Made by a program: the position numbers and the translations under genes
Part shown: in pieces, positions 52,952-62,128 of the stretch
Position numbering within the stretch: the first letter of the stretch is position 1
Layout of the letters: each line of letters begins with the position of its first letter
The notes under the pieces: model-generated
Told to the model about the DNA's origin: nothing
The model's database searches: none
What the model saw: only the letters and a program-made list of their open reading frames with translations
DNA from: Natronobacterium texcoconense
GTDB lineage: Archaea > Halobacteriota > Halobacteria > Halobacteriales > Natrialbaceae
Direction: 5' to 3'
Assembly (NCBI RefSeq): GCF_900104065.1
Contig: NZ_FNLC01000001.1
Coordinates: 930,001 to 994,000, forward strand
Length of the DNA stretch: 64,000 nucleotides

Positions 52952-53857
52952 GTGACCGAGACGACGGCAACGACGTCGCGTCGGCCGCTCGCGACGTTCC
53001 GACTGACTCGGCAGGTCGCACTCGCCTGGATCGTCGTCGCCGTCGTCGGCTTCTTCGCGTTCGCCTACGCCTTCGGGCACGTACTCGCGGCGTTCCGGGG
53101 CGTCCCGCTCGAGCCGATCGTCCTGGGCCCGTCGCCGCCACCGGCCGCAGCCGCGTGGGGTCTCGTCTCGCTGGCACTGGTCGCACTGGTCGTCGTCGCC
53201 CACGAGTGGCTTCACGGGCTCTTCATGGCCCGATACGGCGGTTCGCCGACGTTCGGCGTCGGCAGTTCGTACTTCCTCTTTCCGTACGCCTACGCCGAAA
53301 CCGAGGTGACGAGCTACACCCGTACCGAGATGCTGGTCGTCCTGCTTGCCCCCTTCGTCGGGATCACGTCGGGAGGGCTGGTTTTGCTTGCAGTCTACCC
53401 GTCGCCGATACTCGTCGTGGCACTGGCTGCGAACGCCGCAGGGTCGATCGGCGACCTCTGGATGGCCGCGGCGCTGTTGCAGTATCCGCGAGACGTCCGC
53501 GTGGCCGGCCTCCCGGACGAGGCCGCCCAGGGGTTTGCGGTCTACGGACCAGCGACGAGCGAGACACCTCGAGTGGAGCGTCCCGGACAGCCAGTCCTTT
53601 CGAGCGTCGTCGTCGGCACAGTCGGGACGTTCGCGCTGCTCGCGAGCGGACTGCTCGTCGGCGTCCTCGGTTCGCTCGCGTTTGGTTCCGGAACGGTTTT
53701 CGTCGGTGAGGGGAGCTGGTTGCTCTTCCGTCACGAGCGACAGTCCGACGGCAGCGTCCACCTCGAGCTCGGGGCCACGCTCGTGCTCGTGCTGTCGATG
53801 GCTGGCGGCGTCCTCTGGGCTGGTCTGCAGCGCGTCCGCGGGACGCTCGAACCGTAA
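52952..53857 (+). CDS. DUF3267-like membrane zinc metalloprotease
   Basis: A 301-residue protein with about six transmembrane helices. The third helix holds HEWLH (His84, Glu85 and His88), a site-2-protease-like zinc motif, followed by the glycine-rich ARYGGSPTFGVG, as in DUF3267 membrane proteins. A putative third ligand may be Asp in SIGDLWMA. The GTG at 52952 starts just before the first helix; an ATG at 52850 would overlap the divergent gene. Confidence 0.78.
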   Translation: MTETTATTSRRPLATFRLTRQVALAWIVVAVVGFFAFAYAFGHVLAAFRGVPLEPIVLGPSPPPAAAAWGLVSLALVALVVVAHEWLHGLFMARYGGSPTFGVGSSYFLFPYAYAETEVTSYTRTEMLVVLLAPFVGITSGGLVLLAVYPSPILVVALAANAAGSIGDLWMAAALLQYPRDVRVAGLPDEAAQGFAVYGPATSETPRVERPGQPVLSSVVVGTVGTFALLASGLLVGVLGSLAFGSGTVFVGEGSWLLFRHERQSDGSVHLELGATLVLVLSMAGGVLWAGLQRVRGTLEP

Positions 53858-53889
53858 CGTTCGAGCGACCGCCCGCCCGAAACCGACGC

Positions 53890-54192
53890 ATGAGCAAGTG
53901 GTTACAGAGCGGCCGCCGCCGCGACGTCTGCTTCCTCCTCGCTGCCGAGGGCGAAGACGGTCACCTACGCGGCCAGCAACTCAAGTCTCGCCTCGAGTCA
54001 CACTACGACGAGCGCCTCGAGCCGAAGGCGTTCTACGGCTCGCTGTCGGCGCTGGTCGAGGCGGGGTTCGTCGAGAAACGGACCGAAGGGATACACGACG
54101 TCTACGCGCTGACCGAGGGCGGACGGCGGCGAGTTCGCGAGCACTACGAGTGGGTTAGCGAGTGTTGTGAGGGTGGTGATTCGGCGGAGTAG
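53890..54192 (+). CDS. PadR-like winged-HTH regulator
   Basis: A 100-residue one-domain regulator. The arrangement RRRDVCFLLAAEG, LRGQQLKSRLESHYDERLEPKAFYGSLSALVEAGFVEKR and a beta-wing ending in YALTEGGRRRVREHYEW is that of PadR/PhdYeFM-type winged helices in haloarchaea. It follows the protease gene by 32 nt and may be in its operon. Confidence 0.8.
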   Translation: MSKWLQSGRRRDVCFLLAAEGEDGHLRGQQLKSRLESHYDERLEPKAFYGSLSALVEAGFVEKRTEGIHDVYALTEGGRRRVREHYEWVSECCEGGDSAE

Positions 54193-54206
54193 GCGTCTGA
54201 GACGTT

Positions 54207-55532
54207 TCAGTCCTCGAGAACGGCCGAAATATCTCGCTCGAGTTCTTCGATCCGGTCGTCGATCGTCTCGACTTTCGAGGACTGTTCCTCGGCTGCAGCG
54301 GCGACGTCGGCGACTGATTCCGACACCTCTTCGCTCTGGTCGACGATCGCGTCGACCGTGCTCGCGATCTCTTCGGCGCTCGAGGCCTGATCGTCGGTCG
54401 CACTCGCGATTTCGTCGATGCCGCTCGAGACGTCGGCGGTTGCTGCCGCGATCGCTTCCTGATCGTCGACGACGGTCTCGACGCGGTCGACGGCGGCTTT
54501 CGTCCGGTCGTTCGCGGTTTCGACGGCATCGGCCGTATCGTCGACGTTGTCGAGGAGCTGGTCGACGATCGCTTCGATCTCCGCGACTTCGTTCTGGGCT
54601 CGCTCGGCGAGCGATTTGACTTCGCTGGCCACGACTGCGAACCCCTCGCCGTCACCGCCGGCACGTGCGGCCTCGATCGAGGCGTTCAGCGCGAGCAGGT
54701 TCGTCTGGTCGGCGACGTCGTTTATCACGTCGACGACCTCCTCGATCTCGTCGACGTGATCGCGCAGTTCCTCGCTGCGTTCGCCGACCGTCCGCCCAGC
54801 AGTTGCGACCTCGTCCATGATCTCGTAGAGTTCCTTCCCGGACTCGCGGGAGCGTTCGGCCAGTCGCTCGGCTTCCTGGCTCCGGTTGCTGATCTCGTCG
54901 GCACTCGAGGCGATCTCCTCGATCGTCGCGCTGAACGACGATACCTCCGACTGGATCTCGCTGACGCTGTCGGTCTGGTCCTGGGCGTAATCGCTGATCG
55001 TACTCGAGCGGTCGGCGACGTCTGCGGTCGTCGTCCGGAGGTCTTCGACTGCGCTCTCGACGTCTTCGGACATCTGCTGTTGGAGGTTCCGGATCGCCTC
55101 GCGCTGTTCGACGAGTTCGGTAACCGAGACGAGGATTTCGACCCCACCGGCGACGTCGCCGTCTCGATCGGTGATCGGGACGGCCATCGCCCGGGCGTGG
55201 ATCGTCTCGCCGTCCGCGTTGGCCGCCGTCCGGATCGACTCCTCGCGAATGACCTCGCCGGTCCGGATCGACGTCTCGACGAGCGTCTCCGACTCGCCTT
55301 CGGTCTGGAAAATTTCGTACGCTGGCGTGCCGACGGCCGAACTGCGTTCGTAGCCGGTAAGCGCTTCGGCGCCCTCGTTCCACAGCGTGACCGTGCCGTC
55401 GACGTCGACGGCGAACGCTGGCTCCGGAAACAGTTCGATGAAGGCGGCAAACGACTCCCGCCAGAACGCAGCGTGATCCGTCTCGCCTTCGGGCACAGTC
55501 GAATCAGCAAATCTAGATTTCTGGGCTCCCAT
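54207..55532 (-). CDS. Soluble PAS methyl-accepting transducer (Htr type)
   Basis: A 441-residue cytoplasmic chemotaxis-type transducer. A PAS domain occupies about 25-145 ([28 protein letters not shown]), then a long coiled coil with methylation-like Glu/Gln pairs. The signalling tip is [38 protein letters not shown]. There is no transmembrane helix or HAMP domain, so it senses an internal signal, perhaps redox or energy state, and relays to CheA. No che genes are nearby. Confidence 0.9.
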   Translation of the reverse strand: MGAQKSRFADSTVPEGETDHAAFWRESFAAFIELFPEPAFAVDVDGTVTLWNEGAEALTGYERSSAVGTPAYEIFQTEGESETLVETSIRTGEVIREESIRTAANADGETIHARAMAVPITDRDGDVAGGVEILVSVTELVEQREAIRNLQQQMSEDVESAVEDLRTTTADVADRSSTISDYAQDQTDSVSEIQSEVSSFSATIEEIASSADEISNRSQEAERLAERSRESGKELYEIMDEVATAGRTVGERSEELRDHVDEIEEVVDVINDVADQTNLLALNASIEAARAGGDGEGFAVVASEVKSLAERAQNEVAEIEAIVDQLLDNVDDTADAVETANDRTKAAVDRVETVVDDQEAIAAATADVSSGIDEIASATDDQASSAEEIASTVDAIVDQSEEVSESVADVAAAAEEQSSKVETIDDRIEELERDISAVLED

Positions 55533-55845
55533 TATCCGTTAGGTGCCCGTACAGACGAACACGAAATAGCAGTTTTGGCCTACGTATAGCTTCACGTAAC
55601 CTTTTTCTGTCGTTACAATCCTGGTTTCCTGCTACTATATTTCTGTTTCATATCTGAACTTATTATGGATTTTTGACTCTATTCTGTGGCGCCTGTTACG
55701 GCGAGAGAGTGGTTATTTTCGATACCAGTATGTCTGGTCGGAAGGTGTTCCGAGAGTCTGTGAGAGAAGGGTGTGTCACTGCCGGTCCGAAACCGGCCGG
55801 GACCGCGGCGTTTTTCCGGGATGCGCTCAAAACTACTCCGAGTAG
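55533..55845. other. AT-rich intergenic region
   Basis: A gap of 313 nt between the divergent transducer and squalene/phytoene synthase genes, with many TATA-like stretches around 55600-55680. Both promoters likely lie here. No ORF or RNA gene is recognised. Confidence 0.55.
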
Positions 55846-56892
55846 ATGACCTCCGGCCAGCCCGAATACGAAACTGACGCCGATCTAGAGTGGTGTTACG
55901 ACGCGGTACACGGCGTTTCGCGGACTTTTTCGATCACTATCGATCGACTCGAGGAACCGATGGCGAGACACATCTGTCTCGGTTACTTACTCTGTAGGGT
56001 CGCAGACACGATCGAAGATGCGGGACATATCCCGCCGGAGACCCAGACCGAGTTACTCGTCGAGTACGATCGACTGCTCGATCCGGAGACCGACGCGTCG
56101 GTCTCGGCGTTCATGGACGAGGTCGAACCCTGGATCCCCGACGACCCTAACGACGACTGGAAGGTCGTCGCTGAGACGCCTCGCGTGTTGCGAACGTTCG
56201 AATCTCTGGACGAAGAACCCCGCGAGATCATGCGCGAACCCGTCCGGGAACTCGTCGACGGGATGGCCATGTTCACCGACCGGTACGCCGACGAAGGCGG
56301 CCTTCGACTGCAGACCCTCGAGGAACTCGAGGAGTACTGCTGGTACGCTGCCGGAACGGTCGGCACTCTCATCACCGGGCTGGTCGCACGCGGTGCTTCG
56401 GAGGAGCGAGCGCGGGAGATGCGGGACAACGCCCGATCGTTCGCGCTCCTGTTGCAACTGGTCAACATCGCCAAGGACGTCGAGAACGATTACCACGAGG
56501 AGAACAACGTCTACCTGCCCGCCGAGTGGCTCGAGGAGGAAAACGTCCCCGTCGATGCGGTCACCGACGAGGAAAACCACGGCGCCGTCACGAACGTCAT
56601 CCAGCGGGTCACCAGCCGTGCCGAGACCTACGTCGACGACGCACACCGCTATCTCGAGGTCGTCCCGGAACGACACGGGAACCGGCTTTCGGCGTGGGCG
56701 ATCCCGTACCTGCTCGCGGTCGGAACGATGCGCGAACTGCGGGAACGGCCCGAAGACGTCGTCCAGGAGGGCGACGTGAAGGTGCCCCGTGCGGAAGTGT
56801 ACGCGCTGATCCAGCAGTTCGAGGACGACATCTCGCGCTCCCGGCTGGAGGATCTCCGCCAGAAGATGGCCGAAGAGCCGCTTCACCGGTAA
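55846..56892 (+). CDS. Squalene/phytoene synthase family protein
   Basis: A 348-residue trans-isoprenyl head-to-head synthase. The first Asp-rich motif is DTIED (in LCRVADTIED), the second is NIAKDVENDY, and SRTFSITI and the helix YLLCRVADTIEDAG follow the squalene synthase rather than the haloarchaeal CrtB pattern. Farnesyl diphosphate condensation to squalene, the precursor of haloarchaeal neutral membrane lipids, is therefore the likely reaction. There are no other isoprenoid genes nearby. Confidence 0.85.
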   Translation: MTSGQPEYETDADLEWCYDAVHGVSRTFSITIDRLEEPMARHICLGYLLCRVADTIEDAGHIPPETQTELLVEYDRLLDPETDASVSAFMDEVEPWIPDDPNDDWKVVAETPRVLRTFESLDEEPREIMREPVRELVDGMAMFTDRYADEGGLRLQTLEELEEYCWYAAGTVGTLITGLVARGASEERAREMRDNARSFALLLQLVNIAKDVENDYHEENNVYLPAEWLEEENVPVDAVTDEENHGAVTNVIQRVTSRAETYVDDAHRYLEVVPERHGNRLSAWAIPYLLAVGTMRELRERPEDVVQEGDVKVPRAEVYALIQQFEDDISRSRLEDLRQKMAEEPLHR

Positions 56893-56906
56893 TCTCTCTT
56901 CTATAC

Positions 56907-58094
56907 TCACTCTGCCGGCGGCCCGATTCGGCCCGTCCGAGCGAGCGAATCGTCACTCGCGGCCGGCAACGAGACCGAAAACGTCGACCCCTCGCCGGGA
57001 TCGGAGTCGACCCATATCTCGCCGCCGTGACGTTCGGCGATCCGATCACAGAGTGCGAGCCCAATTCCAGTCCCTGGCCGCTCTTCGTGGCTGTGTAGCC
57101 GCCGGAACACCTCGAAGATCCGTTCCTGCTGGTCGGGGTCGATACCGATCCCCTCGTCCTCGACCGAGATCACCCACTCCGTGCCGTCCCGTTCGGCCGA
57201 GACCGCGATTCGTGCCGGTTCGTCGCCGCTGTACTCGACCGCGTTCGAGACGAGGTTCTGGAACAGCTGTCGGAGCTGGTTCGGATCACCCTCGACGCGT
57301 GGCAGGTCGCCGACCTCGAGTTCGGTGTCCGTTTCCTCGATCCGAATTTCGAGGTTCTTCCGGACGTCGTCGAGAACACACTCGAGGTCGACGGCTTCGA
57401 ACTGGTCTCCCTGTGTTTCGACGCGAGAGTACTCGAGCAGTGCGTCGATCATCGCTTTCATCCGTTCGGCGCCGTCGATCGCGTACTCGAGGAACTCCTC
57501 GCCGTCCTCGTCGAAGTCGTCGCCGTACTCCTGGTCGATCAGCTGGAGGTAACTCGAGACCATCCGTAACGGCTCCTGGAGGTCGTGGGAGGCAGCGGAG
57601 GCGAACTGCTCGAGTCGTTCGTTCGACTCCTCGAGTTGTCGCTGGGTTCGCTCGAGCAGTTCGTTCTGTCGTTCCAGCCGGTGGGCGTGGGTTTTCGCCT
57701 GTGCGTCGTAGACGCCGACGCCGAAGCCGGCGACCGAACTGAATCCGGTGAGGATCGCGATCGAACGCACCGGTTCAGAAAGACCGGTGTCCGGCTGGAG
57801 GTGATAGAGCCCGAGAATGACGAGCATCGCCGCGATTCCGGTGAGACACCACACCGAGATAACGGGGTGGAACTGGGAGTCGATGTCCGTGTGAGGAAGC
57901 CGATAACCGCCGATCAGGAGTACGAGCCCGGAGCCACTGATAAAGCTCAGGACGACGAGAACGGTGATGAGCGACTCGTTGTGAGAGGTTGGCACGAGCG
58001 CCGTTCCAAAACCGAGAGCAAGATAGAGAGCACCGAGAGCAACGACTGTGTCTCTCCCGCCGACGAGGGGTAGCAGTCGGTTCTGACGCTCCAT
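56907..58094 (-). CDS. Membrane-bound sensor histidine kinase
   Basis: A 395-residue histidine kinase. The N-terminus has four transmembrane helices (about 15-130) in the style of MASE-type sensor regions. A short coiled linker leads to HisKA with His170 (ASHDLQEPLRM) and a HATPase domain with NLVSNAVEYS, DEGIGIDPD and GTGIGLALC. Its kinase core is highly similar to those of the two soluble PAS kinases. It is convergent with the synthase gene. Confidence 0.88.
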   Translation of the reverse strand: MERQNRLLPLVGGRDTVVALGALYLALGFGTALVPTSHNESLITVLVVLSFISGSGLVLLIGGYRLPHTDIDSQFHPVISVWCLTGIAAMLVILGLYHLQPDTGLSEPVRSIAILTGFSSVAGFGVGVYDAQAKTHAHRLERQNELLERTQRQLEESNERLEQFASAASHDLQEPLRMVSSYLQLIDQEYGDDFDEDGEEFLEYAIDGAERMKAMIDALLEYSRVETQGDQFEAVDLECVLDDVRKNLEIRIEETDTELEVGDLPRVEGDPNQLRQLFQNLVSNAVEYSGDEPARIAVSAERDGTEWVISVEDEGIGIDPDQQERIFEVFRRLHSHEERPGTGIGLALCDRIAERHGGEIWVDSDPGEGSTFSVSLPAASDDSLARTGRIGPPAE

Positions 58095-58133
58095 CGTTTC
58101 TTCTGGGAGAGACAGCCCAATAGTTGTTTGGCA

Positions 58134-59345
58134 TCAAGTGTCGTGTTGGGCGACAGTTCTCCCGACGCGTCGACCGACCAGCGAGAGAACGTATCCGCCG
58201 AGGCAGGCACCGACCGCCCACGGCACGAAGAGGAGGCCGGCGACGAGTGGGCCGAATCCGAGTACGTAGTATGGCGCGAAGGCAGTCGTCGCGACGAACG
58301 GTACGGTCACGGCCAGGAGGCCGACCGGCCACGTCGAACTACCCGACTCGAGTCCGTGACCCAGCAGGAGAAACGACGTCCCGGCGACGCCAAACGTCCC
58401 CAACAGGATCGCAGGCCCCGTGCCGAAGAGGAGCCAGCCACCGACCCCGAGCAGGATCGACATTCCGACGACGATGCCGAGGAGCGTGCGGCGTTCGAGC
58501 GGCAAGCCGGACCGGGAACAGACACGCTCGAGGACGTTTTCGCCGCGTTCGCCGATAGCTCGCCTGCGAGTGCTCTGTCGATCGAACCGGCCGACTACGA
58601 TGGCTGCGACACCGATGGTGGCGGCCGGGACGAGACCCGCGACGACCCCGTGTGACAGCAGGAGCGGACCGAAGACGACTCCCACGGAGGCCCACGAAGC
58701 CAGCGAACCGGCGATTCCGTCCGGGCCGTAGGCGACGTACGTCCGGGACGAGAACCCATCGTCGGCCGTCCACGTGAGGGAACCGTCCTCCTGGTCGGCG
58801 TTCGGAGGGTCGTTCGCTACCTGCATTTCCTCGGGAAGGTGGATCGTGACGCGTTCGGCCCGAACGTCGTACCGGTACTGGGTTCCGCCGGCGTAGAAGT
58901 AGTCGAGAACCCGGCCGTCGCCGACGGCGGAGTCGGCGACCTCGGGGACGTCGTACTCGACGGTGACGACGCCGTCGTCGATCGAGGACTCGATATTTCG
59001 TGCGTCGTCGATCGCGACGTCATGTCGATACCAGCCGTCGTCGACGGCGGCCTCGAGTGCGGCGGAATCGCTCCCGTAGCGTTCGGCGGTGCTTTCGTTG
59101 ACGGGGACGCGGGCAACCCAGCGGGAGTCGCCGTCCTCGTCGACGTGGACGTCGAGCGTTCCGGGATCGGTCGCGCCGTCGACCGAATCACAGACGCCAC
59201 AGATCGACAGCGGGGGATGGGCGGCGACGACGAGTCCGGAACTCGCGGCGACGACCGCAACGACTGCCACGAGCGAGAGGAGGCCAAAAATGACGAACTT
59301 CCGGGGACGGTTGAACTGTCGGCGTGGAGAGGAGGTACAGGGCAC
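58134..59345 (-). CDS. Multi-pass membrane protein with exterior domain, hypothetical
   Basis: A 403-residue protein. One N-terminal helix (about 15-40) is followed by a predicted exterior beta-rich domain of about 160 residues, with CGVCDS at its start and VTVEYDVPEVADSAVGDG in the middle. About six transmembrane helices (about 215-390) follow and a basic loop in between (RFDRQSTRRRAIGERGENV). I do not recognise the family. The GTG at 59345 was chosen because a TATA box lies 26 nt upstream; a longer frame to 59450 would read through it. Confidence 0.65.
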   Translation of the reverse strand: MPCTSSPRRQFNRPRKFVIFGLLSLVAVVAVVAASSGLVVAAHPPLSICGVCDSVDGATDPGTLDVHVDEDGDSRWVARVPVNESTAERYGSDSAALEAAVDDGWYRHDVAIDDARNIESSIDDGVVTVEYDVPEVADSAVGDGRVLDYFYAGGTQYRYDVRAERVTIHLPEEMQVANDPPNADQEDGSLTWTADDGFSSRTYVAYGPDGIAGSLASWASVGVVFGPLLLSHGVVAGLVPAATIGVAAIVVGRFDRQSTRRRAIGERGENVLERVCSRSGLPLERRTLLGIVVGMSILLGVGGWLLFGTGPAILLGTFGVAGTSFLLLGHGLESGSSTWPVGLLAVTVPFVATTAFAPYYVLGFGPLVAGLLFVPWAVGACLGGYVLSLVGRRVGRTVAQHDT

Positions 59346-59367
59346 GTCTCGCCCAACTGTTGGAAGG

Positions 59368-59375
59368 TAAATAAA
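59368..59375 (-). promoter_or_regulatory. TATA box fixing the start of the 403-residue membrane protein
   Basis: On the minus strand TTTATTTA is centred 26 nt from the GTG at 59345, which predicts a leaderless transcript starting on that codon. Confidence 0.5.
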
Positions 59376-59522
59376 TGTACGTCTACAACTCGAGCGGTGA
59401 TCGGTCCGTAGAACGCCCTGAACGCCGTCGTCAGACTCGAGAAGAGCCACTCACGACGGTGGAAGATGTCGGCTGTGCTGGGGTAAAATTCAAGGCCAAA
59501 CAGTGTGAGCTACTGATGACTG

Positions 59523-60083
59523 GTGAATCGCGTGGAAGAGGAATACGTCGACGACGTGGCGGAAGGGGAGAGCCTCACCGACGAGGAACGGGACGCACTC
59601 GAGGCCGCGGACCTCGATCCCGAGGGCGTGCCGGAGAAACAGTACTCCTACCGGGCGCTGCTGGACGAGGACATCGACGAGTCTCTCGCGGACGAGCTCC
59701 GGCGTCGGTTCTCGCTTCCCTGGTCGTACGAGAGCGACGGCGACCTCGATCGACGCTCGAGCGAGGTACGCGGTCTCGCCGATAGCGAACGGGAGTGGAT
59801 CGCCGTCAGCGGGGACGAGGACTGGCAATCGTTCGACTACGAGACCGAGGACGTCGACGTCGTCCCACGGGAGAAGCCGGACGAACGACCGTACCCGAAG
59901 CCGACACCCGTGACGGCCGTGACTGGTGTCGGTCCCGACGACGCGGAGAAGTTGGCCGAAGCTGGAATACTCTCGGCCGAACGGCTGGCGACTGTCAACG
60001 CGTTCGAGGTCGCCAGCGCGCTCGATCTGGACGTTCTCCACGTTCGGACGTGGCGCCACAACGCGCGGGAACTGCTCCCCTAA
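59523..60083 (+). CDS. Helix-hairpin-helix protein, hypothetical
   Basis: A 186-residue acidic protein. The last 60 residues form a helix-hairpin-helix/SAM-like DNA-binding fold (VTAVTGVGPDDAEKLAEAGILSAERLATV). The N-terminal 120 residues are acidic and of unknown type. It is a probable haloarchaeal DNA- or RNA-related protein. A GTG at 59532 is an alternative start. Confidence 0.7.
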   Translation: MNRVEEEYVDDVAEGESLTDEERDALEAADLDPEGVPEKQYSYRALLDEDIDESLADELRRRFSLPWSYESDGDLDRRSSEVRGLADSEREWIAVSGDEDWQSFDYETEDVDVVPREKPDERPYPKPTPVTAVTGVGPDDAEKLAEAGILSAERLATVNAFEVASALDLDVLHVRTWRHNARELLP

Positions 60084-60147
60084 CTGACCGTAATCGGCCG
60101 CCAATTACTACAGAAGTACGTAATTTAGATAATTAGGACCATCAGAG

Positions 60148-60154
60148 ATATATA
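60148..60154 (+). promoter_or_regulatory. TATA box of the aldolase operon
   Basis: ATATATA is centred 28 nt before the aldolase ATG at 60179, which predicts a leaderless mRNA covering the aldolase and FBPase genes. Confidence 0.6.
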
Positions 60155-60178
60155 CCGCACTGTAGGACCATCTACCAG

Positions 60179-60973
60179 ATGATTCCGATCGACGACTCTC
60201 CGATCGTCCGCGATGGCAAGTCACTGATTCTCGCGATGGACCACGGCCTCGAGCACGGTCCGGTCGACTTCGAGGAGGTACCGGAAAAGCTGGACCCATC
60301 GACGGTGTTCGAGACGGCGACCCACGACGCCGTCACCTGTATGGCGGTCCAGAAGGGGATCGCCGAGGGGTACTACCCCAGCTACGAGGACGACGTCAAC
60401 CTCCTGTTGAAGATAAACGGCACCTCGAACCTCTGGATGGGCGAGTACGATTCGGCGGTCAACTGTTCGGTCGACTACGCGGCCGAAATCGGTGCCGACG
60501 CCGTTGGCTTTACGCTCTACGGTGGCTCGAACCACGAGGTCGAGATGGCAGAGGAGTTCCGCGACGTCCAGGAAGACGCCCGCGAGCACGACCTCCCCGT
60601 CGTCATGTGGTCGTACCCCCGCGGCCAGGGACTCAAGAACGACACCAAGCCGGAGGTTATCTCCTACGCGACCCGGCTCGGCCTCGAGCTGGGTGCCGAC
60701 ATCGCGAAGGTCAAGTACCCCGGCAGCCCCGAAGCGATGGAACACGCCTGCAAGTGCGCCGGTGACATGAAGGTCGTCATGAGCGGCGGCTCGAAGACGT
60801 CGGACTACGAGTTCCTCTCGACCGTCGAAGCCGCCGTCAGCGCCGGCGCGAAAGGACTGGCCGTCGGCCGCAACGTCTGGCAGCGCGAGGATCCGACTCG
60901 CATTCTGGACGCCCTCGAGAAAGTAATCTACGAGGAAGAGACCGCAGACGCCGCACTCGAGGCTACCGAGTAG
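60179..60973 (+). CDS. fba: Class I fructose-bisphosphate aldolase (archaeal type)
   Basis: A 264-residue archaeal (DhnA-type) class I aldolase, interconverting fructose 1,6-bisphosphate with glyceraldehyde 3-phosphate and dihydroxyacetone phosphate. It begins near LILAMDHGLEHGP. The Schiff-base lysine lies in IAKVKYPG (Lys177 or Lys179), and VVMSGGSKTSD and GLAVGRNVWQ form the phosphate site. The next gene, FBPase, starts immediately after the stop codon, so the operon is built for gluconeogenesis. Confidence 0.93.
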   Translation: MIPIDDSPIVRDGKSLILAMDHGLEHGPVDFEEVPEKLDPSTVFETATHDAVTCMAVQKGIAEGYYPSYEDDVNLLLKINGTSNLWMGEYDSAVNCSVDYAAEIGADAVGFTLYGGSNHEVEMAEEFRDVQEDAREHDLPVVMWSYPRGQGLKNDTKPEVISYATRLGLELGADIAKVKYPGSPEAMEHACKCAGDMKVVMSGGSKTSDYEFLSTVEAAVSAGAKGLAVGRNVWQREDPTRILDALEKVIYEEETADAALEATE

Positions 60974-61831
60974 ATGACCGTGTCCGATCCAGTCGACGAA
61001 GTCGTCGCCACGATCGCCCGCTCCGCAGCAGAGGTACGCCAGGGGCTGGTCGGCCGCCGAGGGAAAGCCGACGAGGAGAATCCGAGCGGCGAAACCCAGG
61101 CCGAGGCGGACGTGTGGGCAGACGAGTTGCTCGCCGACCGGTTGACGTCGATCGACGGCGTCGGTCAGTACGCGAGCGAGGAGCGCTCGGAGATCATCGA
61201 CGGCGGAGACGAGAAGGTGTACGTCGCCGTCGACCCGCTCGATGGCTCGTCGAACCTGAAGTCGAACAACACGATGGGGACGGTGTTTGGCATCTACGAG
61301 GAGCCGCTTCCTGCTCCCGGATCCGCGCTGGTCGCCTCCGGCTGGATCCTCTACGGCCCGATCACGACCATGGCGTGTGCTCGCGACGGAACGGTCACGA
61401 AGTACGAACTCACCGGTGGCGAACGGACCGTCGTCGAGCGCGACGTCACCCTACCTGACGATCCGCTCGTCTACGGCTTCGGCGGCCGCGTCCCCCACTG
61501 GCTCGACGAGTTCAGGGAGTACGCCCGCGAGATCGAGTCCGACCCGAGCAACAAACTCCGCTACGGCGGCGCGATGATCGGCGACGTCAACCAGGTGCTG
61601 ACCTACGGCGGGATCTTCGCCTACCCCGCCCTCGAGGACAGCCCCCGCGGAAAGCTCCGTCTGCAGTTCGAGGGGAACCCGATCGCGTACCTCGTCGAGG
61701 CCGCCGGCGGCCGCTCCTCCGACGGGACCCAGTCGATCCTCGAGGTGGAACCGAACGACCTCCACGACCGGGTTCCGCTGCACGTCGGCAATACTGAGCT
61801 GATCGAGCGCCTCGAGGACGCGCTCGCCTAG
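60974..61831 (+). CDS. fbp: Fructose-1,6-bisphosphatase class I
   Basis: A 285-residue inositol-monophosphatase-fold FBPase. Metal-binding motifs are visible: YASEE (Glu), VDPLDGSSN and a C-terminal acidic turn near EVEPND. It hydrolyses fructose 1,6-bisphosphate to fructose 6-phosphate in gluconeogenesis. The ATG follows the aldolase stop codon with no gap. Confidence 0.92.
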   Translation: MTVSDPVDEVVATIARSAAEVRQGLVGRRGKADEENPSGETQAEADVWADELLADRLTSIDGVGQYASEERSEIIDGGDEKVYVAVDPLDGSSNLKSNNTMGTVFGIYEEPLPAPGSALVASGWILYGPITTMACARDGTVTKYELTGGERTVVERDVTLPDDPLVYGFGGRVPHWLDEFREYAREIESDPSNKLRYGGAMIGDVNQVLTYGGIFAYPALEDSPRGKLRLQFEGNPIAYLVEAAGGRSSDGTQSILEVEPNDLHDRVPLHVGNTELIERLEDALA

Positions 61832-62128
61832 GGATTCCCCACTGTCGGGGCGTCTCCGACCGTCGGCGAGACCAAAACTGAGGCGGCGTCCGCCCCGGGA
61901 CCGCCACCGACTTCTTCAGCGGCGTCCGTGTCGCCGTCGACCCGCTGGTCACCGGACGAACGCATCTCGAGACGTTGGTCTGTCTCAGACGACGGGCTAT
62001 AGTAACTCCTGCAACTATTCACACACTGATCGCACGCTGTCGTGCGATCAGGTATGCAATGACTTGCAGTGGCTACTATACACGGAAACCCCAGGATTAT
62101 CCCACTGCGTCTGGGAGGGAGCCCTGCC
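61832..62128. other. Intergenic region with palindromic repeat C
   Basis: A gap between FBPase and the ADP-dependent kinase. The first 165 nt show no gene. The right part contains the palindromic repeat (61998-62080). An open frame into this region from the kinase has no coding character. Confidence 0.5.
61998..62080. repeat. Palindromic intergenic repeat, copy C (83 nt)
   Basis: The ends read TATAGTA...CCTGCAA inward from both sides (CTGCAA at 62009 pairs with TTGCAG at 62064). The interior has a perfect 11-bp hairpin CTGATCGCACG with a CTGT loop (62026-62051). It shares AATGACTTGCAGT with copy B. Confidence 0.6.

Noticed and set aside
62069-62128. Longer N-terminus of the ADP-dependent kinase beginning at 62069
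   Set aside because: The added residues lie within palindromic repeat C and lack acidic haloarchaeal character.
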